Part shown: positions 7,455 to 17,120 of the stretch, piece by piece
How positions within the stretch are numbered: the stretch's first letter is position 1
Layout of the letters: the number at the start of each line of letters is the position of its first letter
Assembly (NCBI GenBank): GCA_018000455.1
Contig: JAGNJW010000009.1
Span: forward strand, 1 to 64,000
Source: Acidobacteriota bacterium
Lineage (GTDB): Bacteria > Acidobacteriota > Vicinamibacteria > Vicinamibacterales > UBA2999
Direction: 5' to 3'
DNA length: 64,000 nucleotides
Position numbers and translations under genes: made by a program
The notes under the pieces: generated by a model
Databases searched by the model: none
What the model was told of the DNA's origin: nothing
What the model saw: only the letters and a program-made list of their open reading frames with translations

Positions 7455-10214
7455 CTAGTTCAGGTCAGCCAGTAAGACCCTGGCCCGGCTCGTCTCCGGA
7501 TGCTCGCCACCCAGCGTGGCCTCGAAGTGGTCGACCGCGGCGGCCAGCGAGGCGCGCGCCTCCGGCATTCTTGCCGCCGCAAGCTCAGCCCGTCCCCGCA
7601 GCAGGTGGGCCCGTCCGAGGTGAACGCTCGACTGGCCGGGTCGCAGCAGCGATGTGTAGAGGTCCACTGCGCGGGCCGCGGCGGCCGTCGCATCATCGGC
7701 CTGGCCCATCGCGAGCAGTATCTCGGCGCGCCTGTGCAATGCCAGGCCAAGCACGTCCCGTCCCTGAGAACTGGCCTCGGCTCGGGCGATTGCCTCGCCC
7801 ACGAACGCCATCGCCTCCTCCATCCGGCCACTGGCGACAGCCAGCCCGCTGCGATGCCATGCCAACGACGCGAAGGCGGCGTGGCCCGGCGGCAGCCGCT
7901 CCTGGTAGCGCCGCTGGGCCTCGTCGACGAGCGCGGTCGCGTGTGGGAGATCGCCCCGTTGGCGGTAGGCGTTGGCAGCGAGCATCATCGCCTGCACCTG
8001 CACCACCTGCACGTCGAGTCGCCGCGCTTCGGCCGACGCGCGTTCGACGATCTCGATCGCCTCGTCCACGCGACCGAGTTCGAGCACCGGCCGGGCCAGG
8101 TTGGTCAGCAGCATCGGCGACACGCTCCCCTGCTGCTGGTCCGTACTCGAGATCTCCACCGCCCGCCGGAACTGCTCCTCGGACTCGTGTGGCCGTCCGA
8201 GGAACAGCAGCGCCAACCCCCAGTTGTTGAGCAGCGTGCCGGCGCGTTCGCTGCGCTCACTGCCCAGCGACTCCAGGCTGGCGAAGGCGGCGCGAAACGC
8301 CTCATCGGCATCGCTATACCGCCCACCAGCGCGATACGCCTCGGCGACGTCGATGGCCACCACCACCCGCGCCAGCTCCGAGGCGAGGCCGGACTCTTCG
8401 AGTACGCGCTGCGCGCGCAACTGGTGCGCGATGTCGGCGTTGCTGTCGCCGGCCAGCCGCGCCACCGAGCCGGCCATGCGCTCGCAGTAGACACGCACGA
8501 GGGCCAGCGGCCGTGTCTCGGGAAGCATGGCGATCGACACCCGGGCAAGCGCCTGCGCCCGTTGCAGATCGTTTGCGTCGCCGCCGGCCAGCGTGTTGGC
8601 CAGCGCGCACCCGGCTTTGGCGCGGGTGGCCACGTCGGTGGTCGGCAGGCGTCCTGCCAGGTCGAAGGCGCGCGTCAACACGCGCCGCGCGTTGCCGTCC
8701 TCATCCTGCGACTGGAACTGGCTGCCGATCGACACCAGCGATTCAACCGTGATGGCGTTGGGCGGGTCGCTGGGATAGCGGCTGACCAGCGCCTCGGCGC
8801 GGGCCAGCAGGTCGCCAGCGGTGAAGGATTGCCCGAGTGGCGCGGCATCCGACAACAGGAAGGCGTTCATGTCGCTGACGGCTTCGGCACGGGCCAGCTG
8901 CTCGAGTGCGAAGTCGCGCTCCGCGGCCGCGCGTCGCGACTGGTTCAGGGTCGCGACAACACCTGCACCGGCCGCCATGGCGGCGATCGTGGCGAGCGCC
9001 ACGGCCGCGCGATTACGACGCACAAAACGGCCGCTGCGATACCCGACCGACGCGCCCCGCGCCAGCACGGGCTGGTGCGACAGGTGACGGCGGAGATCGT
9101 CGGCGAAGGCGCCGACCGACTCGTAGCGATCGACGGGCGCCTTGCGCAGCGCCTTGCCGACGATGAGGTCGAGATCGCCGCGCAAGGCGCGCACCAGGCG
9201 TTCGGGCGTCGTCAATCGCGCAGCCGCCGCAGCCGTCACGCCAGCGGGCGTGCGGAGCCGGGCGTCGGCGACGCTGGCCGACATTCGCGGCGGATCGACC
9301 TCGGCGATCGCGCGCATCAGCTCCGCGTGGCTGTCGAGATGCGCCTCCGCCGGGTGCCGTCCGGCGAGCAGCACGTGCAGCAGGACGCCGAGCGCGTAGA
9401 TGTCGGTCGCCGTGGTGATCGCACCGCGGCCCACTTGCTCAGGCGCCGCAAAGGCGGGCGTCAGCAGCGCGTCGCCGTCGCGCGTCAGGCTGGACGGGGC
9501 CGGACCTTCGCCCGAGGCGTCGAGCAGGCGCGCGATGCCGAAGTCGAGCAGCTTCACCTCTCCGGCCGGCGTCACGAGCACGTTCGACGGCTTGATATCG
9601 CGGTGCACCACCAGGTTGCCATGCGCGTGTGCCACCGGCGCGAGCACGTCGAGGAAGAGCCGCAACCGCGCCGGCACGTCGAGGCGCTGCTCGTCGCAGT
9701 AGCGATCGATGGGCACGCCGGCCACGTACTCGAGCACCAGGTACGGCTGGCCGATGGCGGTCGTGCCGGCATCGACGAGCCGGGCGATTTGTTGATGGGT
9801 GAGCCGGGCGAGGATGCGGCCCTCCTGCGCGAAGCGCGCCTCCCCGGCGCGGCCGACGAGCGCGGCGTTGAGCAGCTTCACCGCCACCCGGCCTTCGAAG
9901 CGGCCGTCGGCACGCTCGCCGAGCCACACGCTGCCCATGCCGCCATGGCCGATCGGCTCGAGCAGTCGATAGGGGCCCACCTCGAGGCCGGTCAGGGCCT
10001 CCCGCGCCGGCTCGACCGCCGTCGCGCCTTCGAGGAAGTCGGAGCCCTCCAGGGCGTCACACTCTGCGAGCCAGCGCTCGATCTGGTCCGCAAGGTCAGG
10101 CGTCGCGGCGCGAATGCCGGCCAGCCACGCCGCGCGCTCGCCGGGCGGCAAGTCGAGCGCCGAGTCGAGATACGGACTCGCCGACAGCCAGCTCTCGCGG
10201 TGGTCGGCCGGCAT
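7455..10214 (-). CDS. Hanks-type Ser/Thr protein kinase, one TM segment, TPR C-terminus (module 1)
   Basis: 919 residues. The kinase domain (~80-385) has the glycine loop 'IGHGGMG' (88-94), the ATP-binding Lys113 in 'VAVKLL', the catalytic 'HRDIKPSN' (204-211) and 'DFG' (224-226), so it should be active. A single membrane helix (~403-423) follows. The extracytoplasmic or distal half is helical with TPR-like pairs (for example 'GTLLNNWGLALLFLGRPHES'). The ~75-residue N-terminus before the kinase is a helical segment shared in form by all three kinases in this window ('ERAAWLAG...DLADQIERWL'). The start is 8 nt after the stop of the sigma factor gene at 10223, so both are in one operon. The kinase is likely to sense through its TPR part and act on the paired sigma factor; that link is inference. 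Confidence 0.92.
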   Translation of the reverse strand: MPADHRESWLSASPYLDSALDLPPGERAAWLAGIRAATPDLADQIERWLAECDALEGSDFLEGATAVEPAREALTGLEVGPYRLLEPIGHGGMGSVWLGERADGRFEGRVAVKLLNAALVGRAGEARFAQEGRILARLTHQQIARLVDAGTTAIGQPYLVLEYVAGVPIDRYCDEQRLDVPARLRLFLDVLAPVAHAHGNLVVHRDIKPSNVLVTPAGEVKLLDFGIARLLDASGEGPAPSSLTRDGDALLTPAFAAPEQVGRGAITTATDIYALGVLLHVLLAGRHPAEAHLDSHAELMRAIAEVDPPRMSASVADARLRTPAGVTAAAAARLTTPERLVRALRGDLDLIVGKALRKAPVDRYESVGAFADDLRRHLSHQPVLARGASVGYRSGRFVRRNRAAVALATIAAMAAGAGVVATLNQSRRAAAERDFALEQLARAEAVSDMNAFLLSDAAPLGQSFTAGDLLARAEALVSRYPSDPPNAITVESLVSIGSQFQSQDEDGNARRVLTRAFDLAGRLPTTDVATRAKAGCALANTLAGGDANDLQRAQALARVSIAMLPETRPLALVRVYCERMAGSVARLAGDSNADIAHQLRAQRVLEESGLASELARVVVAIDVAEAYRAGGRYSDADEAFRAAFASLESLGSERSERAGTLLNNWGLALLFLGRPHESEEQFRRAVEISSTDQQQGSVSPMLLTNLARPVLELGRVDEAIEIVERASAEARRLDVQVVQVQAMMLAANAYRQRGDLPHATALVDEAQRRYQERLPPGHAAFASLAWHRSGLAVASGRMEEAMAFVGEAIARAEASSQGRDVLGLALHRRAEILLAMGQADDATAAAARAVDLYTSLLRPGQSSVHLGRAHLLRGRAELAAARMPEARASLAAAVDHFEATLGGEHPETSRARVLLADLN

Positions 10215-10222
10215 GGAATGGG

Positions 10223-10807
10223 TTACCCGGCGAGCATGTCGCGCAGCGAGACATGCAGGAAGGCGCGCGCCTTCACCCAGTAGCGTCGCACGGTGCGGTC
10301 AGACACGCCCTTCATCGCGGCGATCTCCTCGAACGAGAAGCCGCAGAAGTACTTGAGGTCGACGACATCCGCCAGCACTGGCTCCACACTCGAGAGATCG
10401 TCGAGCGCCTGGCTGATCCGGACAAGCTCGTCCGTTTCGACGGCTGCCGCGACGTTGAGCGCATCGGTCGAGAGCGCGGTCAACTCGAAGCGCCCGCCCC
10501 GCTTCACGGCCTGACGGTTTCGGGCGTAGTCGACGATGAGCCCGCGCATCACCCGCGCGGCGTAGCCCATGAACCGGTTGCGGTCTGGAAAGGCCGACGG
10601 GTCGCGCTTTGACAGGTCGAGGTAGGCCTCGTGCAGCAGGCTCGTGGCACCCAGCGAGACACCCCAACCCTGCCGGCCGATCTCGCGCGTGGCGATGCGA
10701 TGCAGCTCGCCGTAGAGCGCGGCGAAGAGCGCCGACCCGGGGGCGGTGTCGGCACCGTCCACTGAAGCGAGCAGCACGCCAAGATCTGAGCTGGGAGGGC
10801 CGTCCAT
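10223..10807 (-). CDS. ECF-family RNA polymerase sigma factor (module 1)
   Basis: 194 residues. Region 2 includes 'LFAALYGELHRIATREI', 'SLLHEAYLDLSKRD' and 'FMGYAARVMRGLIVDYARNR'. Region 4 ends with the helix-turn-helix 'FSFEEIAAMKGVSDRTVRRY'. This is the Acidobacteria/Planctomycetes type that is encoded beside a Ser/Thr kinase rather than an anti-sigma factor. No anti-sigma gene is nearby. The start is the ATG at 10807. The frame stays open upstream to 10966 but that part is not protein-like. It is divergent from the S74 fibre gene at 10903 across a 95-bp gap, a plausible direct or indirect target. Confidence 0.92.
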   Translation of the reverse strand: MDGPPSSDLGVLLASVDGADTAPGSALFAALYGELHRIATREIGRQGWGVSLGATSLLHEAYLDLSKRDPSAFPDRNRFMGYAARVMRGLIVDYARNRQAVKRGGRFELTALSTDALNVAAAVETDELVRISQALDDLSSVEPVLADVVDLKYFCGFSFEEIAAMKGVSDRTVRRYWVKARAFLHVSLRDMLAG

Positions 10808-10902
10808 CGTTTCGGCCTCAGGGTATCGCACCTGTCCGGTTCGATGCGCCACCCTCCGATCCCCAAGTAGCGGCTGATTCTCGCGCCGCCTGGGAGGTTC
10901 GA

Positions 10903-12450
10903 ATGGACAGACGTCTCGGATGGCCGGTGGTCTCAGCCCTGCTGCTCTTCGCGCTGCTGGTCGCACCGGCAGCGGCCGGCGCCCAGTCGCTCGGGACGTT
11001 TCGCTGGCAGTTGCAGCCGTTCTGCAACGTGGTCACGGTGACGGTGACGCAGCAGGGCGCCGTCTACACGCTCGACGGCTACGACGATCAGTGCGGCGCG
11101 CCGCAGCGCGCGCCGGTCGTTGGCCTCGGCACCCCGAACCCTGACGGCACGATCGGCTTCGGGCTCAACGTGATCACGGTCCCCGGCGGCCGCGGGGTGC
11201 AGGTCGACGCGCGGATTTCGCTGCCCGGGCTCGGCGGCCCGTGGAGTGACAGCGCCGGCAACAGCGGCACCTTCGCCTACAACGCCAGCATCGGCGGCAG
11301 CCCCCGCCCCGTGCCCTCTGGCGGGTCGACGATTCCGAATACGTTCTCGCTGCTCACCGACGGAGGGTTCCTGGCGCGCGGCACCCTGAACACGGGCACC
11401 ATCCCGACCTCTGGCCTGGGCACTCGAATGATGTGGCACCCGGCCAAGGCGGCGTTTCGGGCCGGGCACGTGACGATTCCGGCCTGGGACGACGGGAACA
11501 TCGGCTTCTACAGCACCGCGTTCGGCCTGAATACGGTGGCCAGCGGATCGGCCAGCGCCGCGTTCGGCCAGGAAGCCCAGGCCCTCGGGTCGCGGAGCAC
11601 GGCCTTCGGGAACAATTCGGTGGCCCGCGGCGAGAACAGCGTGGCGATCGGCTATTTCGCCCAGACGCAGGTCGGTGCCCTCAACGGGTTGTCGGTAGGC
11701 TCTCAGACCACCGCGCTCGGAGCCCAGAGCGCGGCGTTCGGGCAGGCGACCCTGGCGAGCGGCGCGGCCAGCGTTGCCTTCGGAAACGCGTCGACCGCGG
11801 CTGGCGCGGCGAGCGTCGCCGCCGGCACCTCGGCGTTCGCCAACGGGGAGTCGTCCGCCGCGATGGGTCTACGGGTCAACGCCGGCGGCAACGGGAGCGT
11901 GGTGCTCGGATCGGACGCCACAGCCCAGGCCGCCGCCTCCGGCACGTTCATCTTCGGCGACCGATCGACGACCAATGACATCACGGGCTTCGCGGCGAAC
12001 CAGTTCCTGGTACGCGCCGCCAACGGCGTCGGCATCTACACCAACGCGGCGCTGACGGCCGGCGTGGAGCTCACAGCCGGCGACAGTTCCTGGAACGTCG
12101 TGTCGGACGTGAACATGAAGGAAGCCTTTCGCGACCTCGCGGGCGACGACGTGCTGAAGAAGCTGGCCGCCATGCCCGTGCGCGAATGGAGCTACAAGGC
12201 GCAGGGCGAGAGCGTACGCCACGTGGGGCCCACCGCCCAGGATTTCCATGCGGCGTTCGGGCTGGGCACGAACCCACTGCGCATCAACACCGTGGACGCG
12301 GACGGTATCGCCCTGGCCGGCGTGAAGGCGCTCGAGGCGCGCACGCGCGACAGCGCCGCGCTCCGTGAGCGGCTTGCCGCGCTCGAACTCGCGAACGAAG
12401 CCCTGCTGACCCGGTTGGCTCGACTCGAAGCCCTGCTCGAGAAGCGGTGA
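10903..12450 (+). CDS. Secreted fibre protein: YadA-head-like repeats plus S74 intramolecular chaperone (copy 1)
   Basis: 515 residues, with GGAGG before the ATG and a signal peptide ending 'AAAGAQ'. Residues ~25-160 form a beta-rich domain ('WQLQPFCNVVTVTVTQQG', 'LDGYDDQCG'). Residues ~190-370 carry 14-residue Hep_Hag/YadA-head repeats of the 'ASGxxSxAxGxxa' kind ('TVASGSASAAFGQEA'). The C-terminus is a peptidase-S74/endosialidase chaperone domain with the Ser-Lys dyad in 'SDVNMKEAF', matching SDxRxK, then 'GPTAQDFHAAFG' and a terminal coiled coil of Leu/Ala/Glu heptads. Such domains trimerise the fibre and then cleave themselves. First of three tandem paralogs, probably one operon (gap 7 nt). 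Confidence 0.88.
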   Translation: MDRRLGWPVVSALLLFALLVAPAAAGAQSLGTFRWQLQPFCNVVTVTVTQQGAVYTLDGYDDQCGAPQRAPVVGLGTPNPDGTIGFGLNVITVPGGRGVQVDARISLPGLGGPWSDSAGNSGTFAYNASIGGSPRPVPSGGSTIPNTFSLLTDGGFLARGTLNTGTIPTSGLGTRMMWHPAKAAFRAGHVTIPAWDDGNIGFYSTAFGLNTVASGSASAAFGQEAQALGSRSTAFGNNSVARGENSVAIGYFAQTQVGALNGLSVGSQTTALGAQSAAFGQATLASGAASVAFGNASTAAGAASVAAGTSAFANGESSAAMGLRVNAGGNGSVVLGSDATAQAAASGTFIFGDRSTTNDITGFAANQFLVRAANGVGIYTNAALTAGVELTAGDSSWNVVSDVNMKEAFRDLAGDDVLKKLAAMPVREWSYKAQGESVRHVGPTAQDFHAAFGLGTNPLRINTVDADGIALAGVKALEARTRDSAALRERLAALELANEALLTRLARLEALLEKR

Positions 12451-12457
12451 GGTTGCC

Positions 12458-13903
12458 ATGACAGCGACGCATCGCCTCCTTGCGCTCGTACTTCCGGCAA
12501 TCCTGGGCGCAGCCGGTACCGCCGGCGGCCAGTCGCTCGGCACCTTCACATGGCAGCTGCAGCCCTACTGCAACATCGTCACGGTGACCGTCACGCAGCA
12601 AGGCACTATCTACACGATGGACGGCTACGACGATCAATGCGGTGTCGGTTCGCGCGCGCCGCTGGTGGGACTGGCCACGCCGAATCCTGATGGCACGATC
12701 GAGTTCGGATGGCACCTGGTGGCGAGCGGCACAGGCCTGCAGATCGGTGCTCGAATCACACTCGGCACGCTTGGTGGCACCTGGAGCGACAGCCTCGACA
12801 ACGCGGGCACGCTGGCCTTTGGCGCGAACACGGGCGGGACACCGCGGCCGCCCCCTCGCGCCGTCGCCACGATTCCCCCCTCGTTCGCCCTGCAGACCGA
12901 CGGGGGATTCGTGGCGCGGGGAGACATCCTCACGGGAGCCATCCCCGAGTCGGGCGCTGGCGTCCGGATGATGTGGCATCCCGCGAAGGCGGCGTTCCGC
13001 GCGGGCCGGGTGACAGCGACCGCCTGGGACGACGCCCTGGTTGGCTTCTACAGCACCGCGTTCGGCGACAACACCCGGGCGTCGGGCGACTACAGTCTGG
13101 CGTCCGGCTTCTACTCGGTGGCGAGCGGTCTTGCCAGCACGGCACTGGGGGCGTCCACGGCGAGCGGAGCCTACAGCGCCGCTTTCAACAACTCTTCCGC
13201 CGGCGGCAACCATAGCGCCGCGTTCGGGAACACCACTGTTGCCGCGGGCGACGCGAGTGTCGCTATGGGGGTCGGGTCGCTTGCCTCGGGGCAAGCAAGC
13301 TTGGCCGGCGGCACGTTTGCCGCTGCCAGGGGCATGAGCAGCATGGCGTTTGGTCGCGCCGAGGTGCTCGCCAACGCGCACGGATCGTTTGCGTGGGGCG
13401 ACCTGTCCACCTCCACGAACGTGCAGTCCGACCAGCCGGGGCAGTTCATTGTGCGGGCGGCTGGCGGCGCGCGCTTCGCCACCAACCCGAGCCAGACCAC
13501 CGGCGTCATCCTGTTCGCCAACGCCAGCGCGTGGTCGTCGCTCTCTGACGTCAACAGCAAGGAGCGCTTCCGCGACCTCGCCGACGAGGACGTGCTGACG
13601 AAGATTGCCAACATGCCCGTGCGCGAGTGGAGCTACAAGGCGCAGGGCGCCGCGGTGCGCCACATGGGGCCGACGGCGCAGGACTTCCACGTCGCGTTCG
13701 GGCTGGGTGAAGACCCGCTGCGCATCAGCACCATCGACGCCGACGGCGTGGCGCTGGCGGCGGTCAAGGCGCTCGAAGCACGCACGAGCGAGTTGCGCGA
13801 CGGCGACGCGACGCTCCTCGAACAGATGGCGCGGCTGACCCGGGAGAACGACGAACTGCGAGTGCGGTTGACGCGAATCGAGCGGTGGCTCGAGCGCAAG
13901 TGA
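12458..13903 (+). CDS. Secreted fibre protein: YadA-head-like repeats plus S74 chaperone (copy 2)
   Basis: 481 residues, same architecture as copy 1: signal peptide ending 'TAGGQ', the 'FTWQLQPYCNIVTVTVTQQG' N-terminal domain, head repeats ('ASGDYSLASGFYSVASG'), the S74 dyad in 'SDVNSKERF' and a coiled-coil end. Seven bases separate it from copy 1 and eight from copy 3. Its C-terminal ~120 codons are almost identical in DNA to those of copy 3, which suggests recent duplication or gene conversion of the chaperone part while the head repeats diverged. Confidence 0.88.
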   Translation: MTATHRLLALVLPAILGAAGTAGGQSLGTFTWQLQPYCNIVTVTVTQQGTIYTMDGYDDQCGVGSRAPLVGLATPNPDGTIEFGWHLVASGTGLQIGARITLGTLGGTWSDSLDNAGTLAFGANTGGTPRPPPRAVATIPPSFALQTDGGFVARGDILTGAIPESGAGVRMMWHPAKAAFRAGRVTATAWDDALVGFYSTAFGDNTRASGDYSLASGFYSVASGLASTALGASTASGAYSAAFNNSSAGGNHSAAFGNTTVAAGDASVAMGVGSLASGQASLAGGTFAAARGMSSMAFGRAEVLANAHGSFAWGDLSTSTNVQSDQPGQFIVRAAGGARFATNPSQTTGVILFANASAWSSLSDVNSKERFRDLADEDVLTKIANMPVREWSYKAQGAAVRHMGPTAQDFHVAFGLGEDPLRISTIDADGVALAAVKALEARTSELRDGDATLLEQMARLTRENDELRVRLTRIERWLERK

Positions 13904-13911
13904 GGTCCGTG

Positions 13912-15414
13912 ATGCAATCAACGACCATCAGCTGGGGACACGTGTTCGCGGCCATCTTCATTGTTGCCAGCGGCGTCGCCACGGGCCGAGCAGGGGCCCA
14001 GTCGCTCGGGACTTTCCGGTGGCAGCTGCAGCCGTTCTGTAACGTGGTCACGGTGACCGTGACGCAGCAGGGCAGCAACTACACCCTCGACGGCTATGAC
14101 GACCAGTGCGGTACGCCCCAGCGCGCGCCGGTGGTCGGGCTCGGCACGCCGAATCCCGACGGCACGATCGGCTTCGGTCTGCACGTGGTGACGGCGCCGG
14201 GTGGGCGGGCGGTGCAGATCGATGCCCGGATCTCGCTGGCCGCGCTGAGCGGCCCGTGGACCGACAGCACTGGCAACAGCGGCACGCTCGTCTACAACGC
14301 GGGCACAGGTGGTAGCGCGCGGCCGTTTCCACCAGCCCCGCCGACCATACCCGCAACGTTCGCCCTGCAGCCCGACGGCGGATTCCTGGCGGGCGGCAAC
14401 CTCCTGACTGGCGCCATTCCGGCTTCCGGCCCCGGCGTCCGGATGATGTGGCACCCGGCGAAGGCCGCGTTCCGCGCCGGTGAAGTGGAAGGCGCAGCCG
14501 ACGCGACGGTCTGGGACGATGCTGCCGTCGGCCGCGACAGCGCGGCATTCGGCTACAACACCCAAGCGTCCGGGAACCAGAGCTTCGCGGCCGGCTTCCG
14601 CTCAACAGCCACGGGTCAGGCCAGCGTGGCGATCGGCGCGACCGCGCATGCCACTGGCCACTTCAGTGCCGCGTTCAATCAAGCCACAGCCAGCGGCCCT
14701 TACAGCGCGGCGTTCGGCGCCGGCACTCTCGCTGCGGGTCAGTTCAGCACGGCGCTCGGCGATAGCACGGTCGCCTCCGGCCAAGCGAGCGCGGCGATGG
14801 GCCAATCGTCCGTGGCCTCGGGCCAGGCAAGCCTGGCCGGTGGCCAGAACGCCAGGGCCAGCGGGACGAGCAGCCTGGCGTTTGGAAACGCCGAAGTGCT
14901 CACGAGCGCCCACGGATCGTTTGCGTGGGGCGACCTCTCCACCTCGACGCGGGTGCAAGCCGACCAGCCGGGTCAATTCATCGTCCGCGCGGCCGGAGGC
15001 GTCCGCTTTGCCACCCATCCCGCACAATCCACCGGCGTGATCCTGCTCGCCAACGCCAGCGCGTGGTCGTCGCTGTCTGACGTCAACAGCAAGGAGCACT
15101 TCCGCGACCTCGCCGACGAGGACGTGCTGACGAAGATCGCCAACATGCCCGTGCGCGAGTGGAGCTACAAGGCGCAGGGCGCCGCGGTTCGTCACATGGG
15201 GCCGACGGCGCAGGACTTCCACGCGGCGTTCGGCCTGGGTGAAGATCCGCTGCGCATCAGCACTATCGACGCTGATGGCGTGGCGCTGGCCGCCACCCGC
15301 GCCCTCGAGGCCCGCACGCGCCAGACCAACGAGCGGCTGACGCGAGAACTCGACGTGCTGCGGGAGGCGCTGGCAGAAGTCCGGCGGGAACTGGCCGCGG
15401 TCAGGGCAAAGTAG
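13912..15414 (+). CDS. Secreted fibre protein: YadA-head-like repeats plus S74 chaperone (copy 3)
   Basis: 500 residues. The ATG at 13912 is chosen because it follows the copy 2 stop and GAGG, and the signal peptide ('FAAIFIVASGVATGRAGAQ') then starts properly. An in-frame start at 13885 would overlap copy 2. It has the N-terminal 'FRWQLQPFCNVVTVTVTQQG' domain as in copy 1, the richest set of head repeats of the three ('VASGQASAAMGQSSVASGQA'), the S74 dyad in 'SDVNSKEHF', and a longer C-terminal coiled coil ('LTRELDVLREALAEVRREL'). The last gene of the tandem set. Confidence 0.88.
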   Translation: MQSTTISWGHVFAAIFIVASGVATGRAGAQSLGTFRWQLQPFCNVVTVTVTQQGSNYTLDGYDDQCGTPQRAPVVGLGTPNPDGTIGFGLHVVTAPGGRAVQIDARISLAALSGPWTDSTGNSGTLVYNAGTGGSARPFPPAPPTIPATFALQPDGGFLAGGNLLTGAIPASGPGVRMMWHPAKAAFRAGEVEGAADATVWDDAAVGRDSAAFGYNTQASGNQSFAAGFRSTATGQASVAIGATAHATGHFSAAFNQATASGPYSAAFGAGTLAAGQFSTALGDSTVASGQASAAMGQSSVASGQASLAGGQNARASGTSSLAFGNAEVLTSAHGSFAWGDLSTSTRVQADQPGQFIVRAAGGVRFATHPAQSTGVILLANASAWSSLSDVNSKEHFRDLADEDVLTKIANMPVREWSYKAQGAAVRHMGPTAQDFHAAFGLGEDPLRISTIDADGVALAATRALEARTRQTNERLTRELDVLREALAEVRRELAAVRAK

Positions 15415-15551
15415 CGGTCGAGCTTGGCCCAGAGGGCCGGGCGGTGTACGATCAGTGGTTCTCGTCGTAAGGCGCCCGCACCCCCGGTCCACACGTTCTT
15501 CCCCCTGGACCACTCCCCCCGTCTCTGGTGCGGCCATTCCCCGGAGGTTCA

Positions 15552-16217
15552 ATGAAGTTGTTGCGATCCCTTGCCCTCGTATTTCCTGTCCTCGTGTTCT
15601 CTGCCGGCGTCGCGCTGGCCCAGACGCCGCTCGTCGTGAGCGGAGCCGAACTGGCGCAAGGTTTTGGCGCCGCCAAGGGCCAGATCGCCCTGGTCGGCAA
15701 CCAGATTCTGTTCGTGGCTACCGACGATCCCAAGGCCTCGCTCGCCATCGACCGCGCCGACATTGCCAAGGTTGACCGATCGGGAGACGTGGTCACGGTC
15801 ACCACCCGCCGCTCGCTGGGCGACCGCGACGAGTTCCGCTTCCGCCTCGCTCAGCCGGCCGACCTCGTGCGGTGGTACGACGGCGCGGCGGTCGCGTCGA
15901 CGGCGCCGGCCCGGCCGGCCCAGTCGGGCGTCCTCGCCAGCTACCAGGCCAAGCACGACCACCGCCTCGGCAGCTGCCGCGGCACGCTCGTGCTGACCAA
16001 CGAACGCGTGGCCTTTGAGTCGATCGACGAGATCAACGACTCGCGCCAGTGGCAGCTCGTGGACATCAAGGAAGTGAAGCAGGACGGCGTCTACAAGCTC
16101 GAGGTCAAGCCGTTCCTGGGCGACACCTTCAATTTCGAGTTGACGGGTAAGGGGATGGACAGCGGCGAGTACCGGCGGCTGGTCGATCGCATCGCTCGCG
16201 CCCGCGCCACCTTCTAG
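15552..16217 (+). CDS. Secreted protein with two PH/GRAM-like beta domains, function unknown
   Basis: 221 residues from the ATG at 15552, which has CGGAGG upstream and a signal peptide ending 'AGVALAQ'. Two halves each look like a PH or GRAM-type beta barrel: 'KGQIALVGNQILFVATDD..SLAIDRADIAKVDRSG' and 'GTLVLTNERVAFESIDEINDSRQWQLVDIKEVKQDG'. The second half has the 'l.lT.eRv.Fes......r.w...di..v' pattern of GRAM domains. Exported PH-like proteins of this sort are common in Acidobacteria and their role is not known. A TACGAT -10 candidate lies at 15447-15452, giving a leader of about 90 nt. Confidence 0.7.
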   Translation: MKLLRSLALVFPVLVFSAGVALAQTPLVVSGAELAQGFGAAKGQIALVGNQILFVATDDPKASLAIDRADIAKVDRSGDVVTVTTRRSLGDRDEFRFRLAQPADLVRWYDGAAVASTAPARPAQSGVLASYQAKHDHRLGSCRGTLVLTNERVAFESIDEINDSRQWQLVDIKEVKQDGVYKLEVKPFLGDTFNFELTGKGMDSGEYRRLVDRIARARATF

Positions 16218-16331
16218 GCGGTCGCCTCCCCACGGGTGGTGCTTCGCGTTCCCGCGAACTGCCGCCCACGTCTTCGCTTCGGCGCCGCTATACTTGGTAT
16301 TCGTACGCCTTTCCCGATAGAGGAAATGCCC

Positions 16332-17120
16332 ATGACCCGCGCTGCACTCGCCCTCATTCTCGCTTTCGGCCTCGCCTCGCCCGCCGCGGCGGATGTCACC
16401 ATCAAGCAGACCACGTCCGGCAAGGGCCTCGGCATGTCGGGCACGACGTCCGGCACCACCTACATCAAGGGCGCGAAGATGCGCACCGACCTCGTCACCG
16501 GCGACACCACGCGCTCGACGGTGTTCGATCTCGACGCGCAGAAGATGTACTCCTTCGACTCGAAGAAGAAGGAAGCCGATGTCTACGACTTGACGGCGCT
16601 GCAGGCCGAGATGGCCAAGGGCACCGATCTGGCGAACATAAAGGCCACGATCACCCCGACCGGCCAGACCAAGTCGATCGGCGGCAAGACGGCGACCGGT
16701 TACGACATGGCCATCTCGGTGCCGGCGACGATCGGCGGCGCCGGCGAGATGTCGATGACGGTGAACCTCACCGGTCCCGTGTGGATCGTGAAGGGCGGGC
16801 CAGGCAGCGCCGACTGGGTCAACTTCTACAAGCAGGCCGCCACGAAGGGGTTTCTCTTCGGCGATCCGCGCGCCGCCAAGGCGAGCCCCGGCCAGGCCAA
16901 GGCGATGGTCGAGATGTACCGCCAGATGGCCGAGCTCGGCGGCATCGCCTACGAGACCCAGACCGACATCAAGATCGAGGGCAGCGGCCCGATGGCCGCG
17001 ATCATGGCCAAGATGGGCGGCGTGAGCTCGTCGAGCACGGTCACCGCGGTCAGCGACGGGCCGCTCGCCGATGAGCTGTTCGCGGTGCCGGCCGGCTACA
17101 AGCTCAAGGAGCGCAAGTAA
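16332..17120 (+). CDS. Secreted DUF4412-like protein
   Basis: 262 residues. The signal peptide 'LALILAFGLASPAAA' is followed by 'VTIKQTTSGKGLGMSGTTSG' and then repeated 'GAKMRTD...STVFDLDAQKMYSFDSKKKEADVY', the pattern of DUF4412-type exported proteins that report on lipoprotein-carrier-like beta folds. The ATG at 16332 is preferred over the one at 16326 because it sits 8 nt after AGAGGA. A TATACT -10 candidate is at 16289-16294. Its 3' end contains AAGGAG (17106-17111), which appears to be the ribosome site of the next gene. No defined function. Confidence 0.7.
   Translation: MTRAALALILAFGLASPAAADVTIKQTTSGKGLGMSGTTSGTTYIKGAKMRTDLVTGDTTRSTVFDLDAQKMYSFDSKKKEADVYDLTALQAEMAKGTDLANIKATITPTGQTKSIGGKTATGYDMAISVPATIGGAGEMSMTVNLTGPVWIVKGGPGSADWVNFYKQAATKGFLFGDPRAAKASPGQAKAMVEMYRQMAELGGIAYETQTDIKIEGSGPMAAIMAKMGGVSSSSTVTAVSDGPLADELFAVPAGYKLKERK

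Noticed and set aside
7500..10283. A 927-codon plus-strand frame opposite kinase 1
   Set aside because: It is the complement of a well-supported kinase gene, with His/Arg/Gly-rich composition and no domain.
10609..15414. A prophage or tail-fibre cassette
   Set aside because: S74 domains suggested phage, but there are no capsid, terminase, tail or integrase genes, and each protein has its own signal peptide.
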